The position numbers and the translations under genes are program-made. A stretch of DNA of 64,000 bases from Tyto alba (lineage: Eukaryota > Chordata > Aves > Strigiformes > Tytonidae): NCBI RefSeq assembly GCF_018691265.1, contig NW_024881283.1:11311374-11375373 (forward strand), given 5' to 3'. Positions 27,750-40,200 of this stretch are shown one piece after another (within the stretch, counting starts at the first letter, position 1; each line of letters begins with the position of its first letter). The notes under the pieces are model-generated. The model was not told the DNA's origin. It saw only the letters and a list, made by a program, of their open reading frames with translations, and did not search any database.

Positions 27750-28180
27750 CCACTCTTCAGCAACTCGGCACGCGCCGATCCGCTCCAGGACAAGCGTCGG
27801 CACGCCGCGACCCCGCGGGCGGCAACTGCGGGAGCGAGTGTCGCCTCACATGAGGAACAGCGCGAGGGCCGCCCTCGCGCACACCGCCGCCCGCCGCAAA
27901 GCCCCCCGCGCGCCGCCGCCCACGGTAACGGAAGCGGGCGGGAAAACGCCCGTTCCGCCCGGAAGCCGTGCGGCAGCTGCCTTCGCGCCGCTTGGGCGCC
28001 CCCTGCTGCCTGGGGCAGCCAACGCGGGCGACGACCGAGCTGCGGCCCTCTCCGGCTCAGCGGCCGTGCGGGGGCTCTGACGACGCCCGCCCTCGGCACC
28101 GGGACCAGGTACCTCGTCGTAGGCCGCCACGCGACGAGAGTTCTCCCTGCGCTTCCCTTGTTGACGCGTGAAGAGGAGGC
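27750..28180. promoter_or_regulatory. Orphan CpG island, probable promoter of an unannotated transcript
   Basis: About 430 bp are very GC-rich with dense CpG, abruptly flanked by AT-rich DNA. Birds, like mammals, keep such islands at promoters. It lies about 2.3 kb beyond the likely 3' end of RRAGC and about 15 kb from the RRAGC promoter. Overlapping open frames on both strands (27642-28229 plus, 27653-28306 minus) are arginine/alanine/proline-rich and typical of GC-rich DNA without protein-coding meaning. A possible splice donor (CCAG/GTACCT, near 28107, plus) is visible. A non-coding RNA first exon is the simplest reading. I could not identify a partner gene. Confidence 0.5.
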
Positions 28181-28229
28181 CCGGCTCCGTGTGTCCCCAT
28201 GCTTACAGCTGCTGTTAGATACGGAGTGA

Positions 28230-30434
28230 GCGAGCGATACAGTCACGCATGACTTTTGGGGAGGTCTGAGAGGAAGGAAGGGAAAACCACTCGCTCTTAC
28301 AGCCAAACGGTAAGTGGATTTAAACTTTCAGGACAGCAGAGAGACACCATCTTTTTTTTCTCTGCCCCCTCTTCCCAGGCTTGGCCTTTCCCTCTTTCCC
28401 TTTCCCACGCTACAGCTAGCATGTTTGTCACCTGAAAACCTAACCAGTGATTAGCAACTTTGAAAGATATCTTGCAAGGGATTGCATTAGTCATCAACAG
28501 AGATTTTATTCCTTCTCCCTGCAGGCTAGTCACCTGTCTGCACCTTTTTTCTCCTTAAAAGCACACATCCTGAGTTATTTGCAAAAAAGACTGCAGAGCA
28601 TCTGTACTACAGGTTCAGAGAAAGAAAATAAAAGGCAGAAAGGTGAAGCACAAATTGATCATCATCCTTACAGTTTCAGTCCTTTTATTGGAGACCCTTT
28701 TATTGCTTTTCCTTATCTCTAATAGCATCTATCTCTGCAGCAGGTCAGCACAGAAAGGGGACACAGTTCCCTAAACCAGCTACAGGCTAACACTCTACTT
28801 GGATAGCAGCATCTGATTTTAATTAATTAATATTAGAAAAGACCTTAAGACCTGGTCTAGTAAACTAAAGAAATATCATGCTCCTTACTAAAGACAAATT
28901 TAACTTTTAAAGCTAATATTGTGCAGGTAATAGTGAAAATAATCAGTATTCTGTTTTGAGATGCTAGCATTAACATTTAGTAAATGGAGCCATTCAGGAA
29001 TAAGGTAATGCTGACAAAACAAAAAAAAAAGTACAAACAAAAACCCACCACAACACACACACCAGAAGGCAGAATTTCAGAACACAGCCTTAAGGCTCAC
29101 TATTAATCAAAAGAGGAGAACAAGTCACTTAATTGTTTATATGCCTTTAAAGTCTAGAGTCATCCTCTGAAAACGGAGTATTCAGCATGGAGTCAGCTTT
29201 TAATTAAGAAAAAAGCTAAGGTTGACTAAAATTTTTAAAGCCTCACATGGGAATGGGGTATTTAACTTTTTTAAAAAATACTGTGAAGATAACATGACTT
29301 TTTAAAATTTGCTTAGCCATATAGGCCTTCATAGACTTTTGCTGAAGTGTCTCATCCTCCAACGGAAACAGCACTACAGTTTGATATTTTTTCCATTTTA
29401 TTAGCACAAAATCATTTAAAGAATGAAGACAAAGAGAGGAACATACGCATGTACTGAGAACATGGAAAACTCACTGCACAAATGGGAATGATTTATTCCT
29501 TCCGGTGATCTTGCCCATTACAACTCCTCTCACCTTGAGTACTAGAACACTGTTGTGATAGAGCTTGGAAGCTCCAACCCCAATCTTACAAGCCCGCAGA
29601 ACGCACTTAAAAAAAAAAAAAAATATCTGCAGTTCCATTACCAAAAAGAGGCTCAGCCTAGGTTCAGGACTACAACTGCTATTAAGAGAACTGAACTAGA
29701 ACACCTGAATTCCCAAGTCTCTCGCTGACTGCGATAACTTTTGGAGCAGATCCTTTATGTATTTAGTATCATACATCTTCAGAACAAAGGAAGAACATTT
29801 ACACAGCATGTGCATACACCCTAGTGTTAATGCATGTATATTCATTTGTACATAGTTCACTGAAAATCCATTCTATAAGCACATAAGCAATCCCGTGGTT
29901 ATTTCTGACCACATATATATATATATATATATCAATTACAGAGATCGCTTACAGTTACAGATCTTCCTGCGGTAACTTTTATAGTGGCACTTGTATAGTG
30001 AGTTGGTCCAGTGGCTTTGCAACACCTATACACATATAGGGACAGGTAAAAAGAGGCAAGATCTTTACAGGCCAGTAGCTGAGTTTACTGCGTAGCAAGG
30101 CTGATGTACAGTATGACATCTGCAGTAATAATAACAATAAATTAGAGTAAACCAATTCAGATATACTTCCCATAGTATGAAAGCCAGCATTCACAAAATC
30201 AGACAAAACACTATTCAGATTGCATGGCGACAAACAAGGTGTTTGCCACAGTACAGAATCAACGCACTTTCAATGTCCATTATTATTAGTAGGTTGTGGC
30301 ACACTGATATTTAATTGCTGTGCAAGGGTAACACCCTCTGACATTTTCCTAGAAATTGTCTTGATTATCAGTCAGAGGGTAGAGAGAGATCCACCATCAA
30401 AAAGTCAGTAACTTTGTAATTTCTTCACTTGGGA
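28230..30434. other. Intergenic DNA between orphan CpG island and RRAGC 3' end
   Basis: No exon is recognised. A TA microsatellite is present at about 29912-29932. Further minus-strand AATAAA signals (about 29397 and 29492) could serve as distal polyadenylation sites of RRAGC, so part of this stretch may be alternative 3' UTR. Confidence 0.45.
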
Positions 30435-31273
30435 ATAGCTGAAAGTGGTTGCTTTATTCCAACAGATGGCAGACATTTCAGTTTAGTTAGCCATGCGGTT
30501 GCTTTGTGAATAGAATTAATCACACAGATTTATGACATCCATGTTTTTGCAAAAGAGAACAGGTACTTTGTTTCTGGTTTTAATACTTTCCTTCCATCAA
30601 GGGTGCATACCAAGAAGCGTGGTCTGAAAGCAAAGTATCACTATATCTTAAAATGAAGCTCCAGGTCAGCTCTCCAAACAAACAGTATCGCTAGAACAGA
30701 GCTCCACCTTGCATCCACTTAACAAGTACAGAATCACAAGAATACTCTGAACACACCGGCAAGAGCAAGAACTACTTTATGGAATGATCTGTGAGACCAG
30801 CCTCACCAAACAAAAAGCCTGAGTTTCACAAACCTAAACAATAACGCCACTTTTTCTTTTTTTTAAATGACTAAATAGTAAACTTAAACAAAAGTGGATG
30901 TTCTACAGATTAAAAAAAAAAAAAAAAACGTTGAGCAAGTGACTATTTAGTGTTTCACACAAAACAACTCAATGGTTTGTAAGTTTTAACTGGGCAATCA
31001 GTCAGAGACAGACTGTTAAAACAGGACTTCAAACTGAAAAACCACTGCATTTGCAATAAAGCTGGGTTCAAACCGGCATTTCTAACTCCACTGGCCTCCA
31101 AGTATTTTTACAGTAGTTTCAGTTGTCCAACATGAGTTACAAGCTGCTGTTCCATGGTTAGCGCCACTCTTCTCCTGTGAAACATACTTCTGGCTTTCAG
31201 GCTACTCTTCTCTTGTTCCACAAAACTCTGGAGTGAAGAGCTGAGAAGTCTATCCAACGTCTTTAGTTTTCCT
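30435..31273 (-). other. RRAGC: RRAGC 3' untranslated region (proposed)
   Basis: This begins directly after the RRAGC stop codon (31274-31276). The first canonical AATAAA on the minus strand is at 30453-30458, giving a 3' UTR of about 830 nt. Distal signals exist, so longer forms are possible. The UTR assignment is inferred from signal position only. Confidence 0.45.
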
Positions 31274-34200
31274 CTAGACTGCATTCCTAGGTGTGCCATT
31301 GTGAGTCACTGCTTTCATATTTGAGGTGCTTGATTGATGGTTGCAGATTCTGTGGGATGCAACACCTACTTCAAAGACTTCATGAATGGCTTTGCGGAAG
31401 CAATGAAAATTGTAGTCTATCAGACCTGTCAAGGAAGGGGGGGAAAGGGAGAGGAAAAACTAGGCTCAGCTTGGCAGATTTATGTAATCAACAGAGCTTC
31501 AAAATTAATATAAACTGTTTCATTTAACCAACAGCTATTTTACTACTTATTTCAGTATGAATTGGACTCAGAAGATTTAGCAAGTTTTATTGATGCCAGT
31601 ATTTCTATTCTTACAGAAAAAAAAGGTACTCATTTGGAATTCAAGGTATATATTCAGAATTAAAGAGCAGGTGAGAGGACAACACAAGACTCCATCCCCC
31701 CCAAAACCATGCTAATAGAGCACGACCATCACTTGGACGTTATCTTGCACCTTACATCACTGATATACATCCTAACTGTGGTCAGAAAAACTTTGAGATC
31801 AAATACAGTACAGTTATTAAAAGAACACATCTTTTTCTCTTTTTAAAACGCCAAGGTAAGTACTATCACCATTTAAGTAACATACTTTGAAATTAGGGCC
31901 TACGCTGTCATTTCTACCTTTTAACGTAGGCAAGACCGTTCCTACTGTCATCTCCTACAGGTCCAAGCAACTATATAGTTGATTAGACCTGCAATATATT
32001 AAGCGTTTTGTTCTAATTTCCTACCACATACTGCACTAGCCTACCATTGTTGATTTCTTTAATCATACATTAAAAACATTACATCAGTGCGACGTGATAG
32101 ACAATATGGCTATTCACAATACAGCAGCTATCAAGCAGAACATAAGAAGCATTGCTCCATTCTACTGATTCCACTATAGCAGATGGTAGTGACACAGGCC
32201 GCATTAGCTACACAAGTCATTTCAGCAGGAGGACAAAAATTAAAGCGATGATTCACAAGAATAAATAACACCTTTGTATACCTATCTCTAGGAAAGGAGA
32301 AAATTCCTCCCAGAAAAAAATTAACCAATTTAGTTACACAAAAAAAAAAAAAAAAAAAAAAATCAAGGTGACTTGTAAAGTCGTATTAATATTTCATAGT
32401 TGATAAAAAAGCATTAGATAAAAGCCATTCAATGGGGGAAAGTCCTTACCTTTGCGCTCAAAACTCTCTTCTCTAAGAATGCAAACTAATGCCAAAAACT
32501 TTGTTACTTCCTTTAAGTACAGGACCGTTGTGTTATTGAGCTTGATAATTGCCATTGACTCTTTATCATAAGCACTTCCAGTGCCATCTTCCTTTAACCT
32601 AAGAAAGAACAAGTTAACCCAAGATATAATCTAGTAGGCATGCATATGTAACTTCAAGACAAATACCTATTAAATGCAGCTAGAAGAATATTACTCACAC
32701 TGAACGGTGAGCAAGTGAAGAACCTGCAATGCAGGTCTTAATACTATCTTAAGAAAGACCATTATCACACCTTGAGTTTCTCAGGAAAGCTAGACCTAAA
32801 CAGAGTAGAAGCCTTCACTAGATACTATCTTAGATGAGCAGTTAAGAGCAAGCTATCAGTGTGCCTTCTTTTGATACCAAACTAAGAGCTGTGGCTATTT
32901 AGTCAATACTGTTTTCAGTTTACAGCTGAACATACTTAATGGAGGCAGTACAGTACGTTAGTTATAGCAGTTTACCTTCAAACCAAAGAGTCAGTGCTAC
33001 TCACCATCTCACCAAGTTTACAGTGCCACAGTAAGGTACCAAGTGATTGGTTTGAAGATTCTAATGGAAGACTTCTACACAGAAACGTGACATCTCAATG
33101 AAATTACTTCTGATAAATTAATACACAGGTTTCTTTAGGGAAGCTGGGGTGAGCAGGGGAAGGGGAGTGCGACATGGAGCGGGACACTTTTTGGTCTTAA
33201 GCTAAAAGAGCCCGCATTTACAAGAAAAGATTAGGATGCTGCTTTCTATCCGCAAGTTATTAATGTTAGTTAAACTACTGCAGAAGCAAAAGATGTATTG
33301 CAACCTACTTTAAGCATTCACCCCCGAAAAAAAAAAAAAGCAAACCCAAACCAAAACAGTTACAAAACCCTGGGTTGACCGATCAGGAGACAGACCATTA
33401 AGTGTTGCAGTATTTCTTGGCAGCACTGTATTTTCCAGGCTACAACCACAGTTCTAAAATAAGTTATCGCTTCTCCAGAGCCACTTCAAGAATCTATTGA
33501 GAAGTGTAATTCAGCTGTAAATTGTGAGAAACAAACACTATATGCATCCCTCAAAGAAACTGAGCAAGAGCCAAGCTGACCTTGCAAAAGGCATTCTGTT
33601 CCGATAGCGCAAGTCTTAAAGCAATGTGACCGCAAGTTACACTTATGAGCTATGGCATGCTATCCACCCCTATTATTTGCAGGTATTAACATATTTGCAC
33701 CCACCATGCCAAACGAGGCACAGCAGTATTTGTATTTTACATGAAACACTTGACTTTTACAAACGTCAGATGGCTGTCTAAGGCCATGATTGGAGGGAAA
33801 CACAGTGCAAATGCTCAATCCGGCTGCCAAAGCATTTGGCTTTATTTTTGTTACTTACAGAACCAATGTGCTCTACAGATCAATCAATACCACCTTGCCA
33901 GCTGACAAAGCCAGTACCACTTGTAGTTTGCAACCTATTCTACAACTTTTAAGGACTTTTTTCCTAAGAGCATTCATCACTTACCCATATATACAGGAAA
34001 CATCTATCACTACATCAATCATGTCACAGCACAACTCATATGACTGCATGTCCACAGGGGAACTGTCTGTTGCGATGTAGATTTTGCTGACTACATCGAA
34101 GAGAAAAGCTTTTTCAATGCCTGAATTCTTCAGAAAGAAAAAGAATCTGGATGAATTTTTAAAATAACTGCATTTTTAACATCTCAAGTAGAATTCATAC

Positions 34201-37200
34201 ACTTCCACATTCTTAATAGCAGGAAATGCTTTAAACATAACCAATTTAGAGGCTTATGACAGAATCAAGATTTAGAACATACACTTTATAAATACAATAT
34301 CCTCGTTGTCATGGTACATATCAACATCACCTTCTAGTTGACAACAATAATGCTGGGGACTTAATTAGAATTCTTTTTAGTTTCTTATTTACCACATCAT
34401 AATTAAAGTTACATTTTAATATCCTTCCAGAACTTAAAATTCAGCAGTTTTCCTCTTCTGACATTCCATTAACTCCATAAGAGCCACACATTCACATTCA
34501 CCTGACGGACCAGGCTCAGAGATGAGTTACTTCATAGCAGTATGCTGACACTTAAATTTTATACTTGTAGAATCTTGGCAGTTCAGTTTCTGTGCGAGGC
34601 AGTTGCTCTGTAGCTTAACATGCAGAGCAAATAAAGTCAAACTTCTCAACTTATGACTCCATGAAGAGTATCACATTATGGCAGTTATGAGTATGGAGAA
34701 GCACCAAACCAGTCGTATCATCCCACTGAGTACTCTGGCAAAGTGCACATGCTCATACTAAGTTCAGAAGCCTTCTGCTGTTAGGCAAATCATCACATAT
34801 ATGGTGCGGATTCATAGCAAAGTTTACTTTCTATTTAAGCATCAGAAGCACTCCTTATTGCTTCTTCCTAGCTACTCTAAATACCAAGGTCCTGAGGACA
34901 TCCAGACAATCCTTTTGGCTTCAGGACCACGCTCCATACCTGCATGGCACTGAGCAGAGTGAGCATTAACATGCCCTTTATTCACTGGGTCAGGTTATTA
35001 GAGAGAGTCCTCTACCAACACAGCAAACAAGCATTATACAGTAGCATGGGGCAACAACATCTGACCCACACAGGTCTTCTCAATTGCAACTGTTTTTTTG
35101 CCATGCTGCCCACATGCCTGCAACAGCCTCACAGACAAATGAGACGGGCTACTTCGGCCTTGTCTCTAGAGTGATATTTTATTTGATTTAAAGTATACAG
35201 TAGCAAATTTCTATGTCACAAATTCTATTAGAAATGCAAACACTGAAAAGAGTAAGGGCAAAAGTGTCACAGGCCACAGGAAATTTACAGTTTAGTTCAA
35301 GGACAAGTTCATACTATGTAAGAAGTCTCTTGCCAGTACAGCTATATTAGACTACTAACTGCCTTAGCAGACTAATCTGTATATGATGCTGGCCAAAACC
35401 AGTTAGAACCAGCCAAACTATCCTTTGTCAGTATTTAGAGAAATCCACACAAAGCACACACCAGTACAAGCTGTAGTAAAGAGCTTCTAATGAAGACAAC
35501 CAGGCCAGCAGAGTACATCATGAGTGTCACCCGAATCTCCCAAGGACAGATCTAGCCAGCATTCCTTAGCAGAAGGACTTGGTTTACCATTCCGCCTATT
35601 TCACTCAAAATTATGTTAGATTCACACTTACTGATATAAAGATATTTAGTAGATTTTCCAGCGTTGGCAGTTGCGGAATGAGCTTCTGTACCACTTTACT
35701 GAAGGCTTCAAATATCGAATGGTCATAGATGCTGGTCAAATAAAAGCTGAGATGAGGAGAGAAGAAAAAGGAAGAAAAAAGAACAAAGATTCAAGAGTAT
35801 TTCAGGATTGCAATAGAAATGTTAAAGCTATGTTTTCTAACATTCGGGCACGATGATTTAGCTGGAGTGCCTTTGTCACAAATACACCTGGCCACTGCAC
35901 CAAGAATCTAATTTCTGAGCGACTACAGTAAACATGAAACAGACTTGCCCTGTCCCCAGGAGATAGGAGAACAGAGAGAAAAATTTGAACATGCTTTCAC
36001 AACACATTTAGCAGCAGAATGCTTATCAAACAGGCATTAAATGCTCAACTGGATTTCTTCAAGTCTCATTCCTGGCCGCCTACTTTCTTCACACTAACGC
36101 CAAGATATACTGGCAATATTTAAAGGCTCCACAAGAATCAAAATAGCAGCAAAACCAGAGAAAACATAGCTCATTTTAAAGGTCTCAGTACAAGACACCT
36201 TCAAAGTGAACCAAATATCAAGTAAGAGACTAAGCTTTTAAAACCAATCACGCTGAAAAGTCAGTGCTAGCCAGGACTAGAAGGCAGGCAGCTTCCTCTT
36301 TCCTTCCCCTGGCCCTCCAGGCCACATGTGCAAATTCAGCTTGTTATGCTGAATGAAAAGCATGCAAAAGGACATGGAATTATCAGTGGGTTTATGAATA
36401 AATCTGTTGATCGGAATCTGATACGGTAGCCTGCCTTATTTTAGTCAGCCTAACAGCTGAGGCTTGGCCATAAATTCCGCAGCAGATTTGATAACAAGAG
36501 TTTGTGAAATATTAAGAAACTAACAAGGCCTTGCTCAGGTCCATCTGCTACTACATCTAAAAGCCACTAGTCCGCATGCATACCAGCAACACTAGAATCA
36601 CATATGCCAGAATCTATAACTCACCTAAGGTGAAGTTTTTCAAGCCCAGCATCCGTAAGGTCATCATTAGCCCTCTGATGAATATCCCTCTGAGTTTCTA
36701 TTTTATGGTCATCTGATAAACCATCAACTTTATGAATAAAAACTTCAAAGTTCATTTCTGGGTTGACTTTGTAGGCTTTTGAAACTGTAATGTGGAGTCT
36801 TGTTAAAGCTTCCATGTAGTCATCCTGTAAATCAGTTTTGGCAGGAATGAATGACAAGGCTTTATCTCCGATAACTATTCCATTCTGCACAAGGACAAAA
36901 TATTTCAGTGCAAGAACTTCACTCCTGTAACTAAACAGAAGTATGGGAGAAGAGAATGCCTTGGAGTGTCAGAAATACAAGTAGCTTAGATTGTTATGTA
37001 AGTTAAATTGCATTAGCTATAGGAGGCTTAGCTACAAAAAACTAGGCCTCAGAGCAAAAGGCAGGTTACAATTCAACCCCAGCAAAAGGTGGCAGCAATC
37101 TCTAAGTCAGTCCTACTAACCAGATAATCTCCCACAGTGCAATTCCTAAATTCCTTAGACGCTACCAGATACCCAATAGTACCAGTACTTGAAACTGAGG

Positions 37201-40200
37201 GTCAGAAGTATGCTGTTATTAAATGAACTCCCTAGCAGGCAACACCAGAGAAAAGGGGTAATTCAGACCATCTAGCACAGCAGGCTCTCGCTATTATTGT
37301 AGAAAAGGCAAATTCAGAGTACTTGCCCCTTTCCACTCTCTCCACTCAGAGCGTATGTTCCAGTTACTTCACAAAACTAAAAACCACACACCAAAAGTTA
37401 GATTGACAATGCATCCTTTCATACATAACAGATGTTTTACGAAGCTATCCAAAAACATATGTTATTAGCTTCTCCTTGATCACTCCTCTCATACACAAAG
37501 CAAAAAGAAAACTGCCTTGTGATTCTTAGTGATTTGTATTTACCTGAGCATCAATAACATATATTAGAGCACCTGTTCCTCTGAAGATCATCTCATAATC
37601 AAATGTTGGATCAAAAAAGTCCATCTGCCCAGGAAAATCCCATATTTGGAAATTCACAAATGAACTGTTGGAAATATCATCTTTGTAGATCTTGTTGGTA
37701 CTTTCCAAGAACAGGGTCTCATTGGGAGACATCTTGTGAAACACCACCTGTTAACAGAACACAAATAATAGTCTCAACTTTGGTCTTATTAGAAGAGATA
37801 GGTAAAAGTTCTGCAACTTGATCCTTACAAATAGGTTTATCCATTCTAAAGCATATAGTTTCCTTTTGGTAGACAGCTTCCTGCATCAGCTATGGAAATA
37901 ACCTACCCTCAACCAGAACCAAGCAACCAAATACAGTTAAGCATTTTTGCAATTCCAAATAACACTACTGCCTGAAGACACAGACATCCCAGTTATTCTT
38001 TCCTCCTCGTAAGTCTAACACAGTATTTTCAAATTCTGCTATATTAACAATTCAGATCTAGTGTAAAGCCACTGTGTTAATTAAGCAACTGCAAGCTTTT
38101 AAGAACTGTTCCAGTCTTAGAAATTCCTAAAGGAAACTTTGCTTTTAGTCTGGTGTCAAGTGTTATGACACAATATAATCAGACTGTTCCTAAACTACAA
38201 CAAAAGTGTACAAAAATAACTTCTTCAGTTTGAGAGATCTGAATAGCTAGGTAGTTTGCCATCTATTAGCAAATGAATTATGTTTGCTCAACCTCTCCTT
38301 TCAAGTACCCTGAAGAAACAGTGAAAGCTTTCACCCTAGTTGGTAAACAGTTTAGCTGCAGTGATGAAAAACATACTCATTGCTAGTACTCAAAAAGCCC
38401 CACTGGAATTTTAGCCCTGCCCTGAACAAATAGAACTAGCAGGTAACCCCACAGCAAAGCAGCGTGTAGCAAAAGCAGTCAGTTTCAACAGCAAACATTG
38501 TGCTAAAGCAACTCAACCATATATTACAAAAGTTACTACAAACTTGAACATTAGGACCACAAAAAAAAGATGTTTCCTATGTGGCATTTGGCATTATTTT
38601 TTTTTTTTTAATGTTTCACACAGTTACAGAAGTCATCCATTACAGAGATCTGGTCTGACAATCTATGTCAAAAAAACTCCAAGACAAAACTCCACACTCA
38701 GTGTAGTTAATGGATTCTGTACTGAGGTTCAAAGTACTGTATCAGCCTAGACTTTAAAGACCAAGGGAAAAAAAATCAGTTCCTCAAAGCAAACGTTTGA
38801 GGAAGCCTGGATTTAAACAAGGTTTTAAACAGCAGGACATTTGTATCGAAAACTAAGAACAGTTATAGATATGTAGCAGCTGTATTGCAAGGACTAGTAA
38901 TTCCTCTGAGTTTGCAGCACTGGTTTAAAGCATTCTGAAATCAACGTTCCTTCTTTGGAAATAGTCTCCCACAGGGAGCAGGACAGAATTAGTGAATTCA
39001 GTTTAAAGCGGAAGAGTCCCTGAGAAGCAATGCCATCATCCCTCTTTCTCCTCGTTCCCAAAGCAGTGCATTTCATCAGACTGATGTTCCCCATCTGTTT
39101 TTCACAACAATAGGGGAAAATCAGGACACAGTTTTGATCAAATTCTATTTCTATCACCTACCATCTACCCCTACTCTTACTCTCTTTACACAGCTTCAGT
39201 AAAGCAAATAAAAAGGCTGTGGAAGCATCTGATTGGAAGCACACAGCTAACACTGATGCCAAGCAATTCTGACTAACCATATGCAGCCAGAGCAGATAAA
39301 GCTAGTAAAATTCTAAGAATCTGCTGCGTTTCCTTGCTAAGGCTTTTATCATTCCCAGGTGTTCCTTTTACACCTTCAACATCCAACAGTCTCATTGATT
39401 TCCTGCTTTTACTGTATTTTAAGAAATCTTCACTGTCAGTTTGAGCACTCTCAGCTGTGTACTCTTTCTTTTATCCCTCTGAGTTTCCCATTCACATCTG
39501 ACCTGCCGCAATCTAGGAGTTTTCAGGGGTTTTTTTTATTTCCTGATGTGTCAACCTTTTCTCTACAGCGGCACTTGGTTTTACTTTTGAACTGCAGCAG
39601 TTAAGCTGCACTCCGGAGGCAGTATTTCTGAATCGCCTCCATGTTTTCGGACTGCCCTTTTCTTTGTTTGTTTTGGTGTTTGGGTTTTTGTTGTTGTTGT
39701 TTTTTGGGTTTTTTTGTTTGTTTGGTATTTGTTTGTTTGGGTTTTTTTTTAAAACTCAAAATTTCTTCCTCAATGTTCAAGTTGTTACCCTTCATTGGAT
39801 CTGTGAGCAGAATTGGTCCGACATGTTCGTTCCCACTACATTAAACTTTGAAGGGATGAATGGACTCCCCAGGGAAGCACACTGGGTTTGGCTTTTTGTG
39901 TTTGGGGTTTTTTTGTTTTTTTTTTTTTGTTTTTTTTTTTTTTTTTTTAACAAATCAGAGAACGGGCATATTTGGAATTTCATGTCCAGCTGGAATGTTG
40001 GCGTGATCCATACAAACAAAAACTTCCCAGACTACCAAACAATAATCCTGTACATGAAGTGACCAGCGTGACTTCCACAATATACCTACTGCAAGAGCTT
40101 ATGATCCCTTGCTGCTACAAGACACCTTATCAGATATATTGTAGCAACACCTCTAAACTGCAATAAAAATATCTAACACAGGAATTACAAGTTGCTGAGA

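Noticed and set aside
27642..28306. Long overlapping open frames on both strands of the orphan CpG island (195 and 217 codons)
   Set aside because: Composition is Arg/Ala/Pro-rich on every frame, as expected for GC-rich DNA with few stop codons. No domain or splice-linked exon supports translation.
34590..34660. tRNA-like stretch in an RRAGC intron
   Set aside because: No cloverleaf pairing or intact A/B boxes could be formed.
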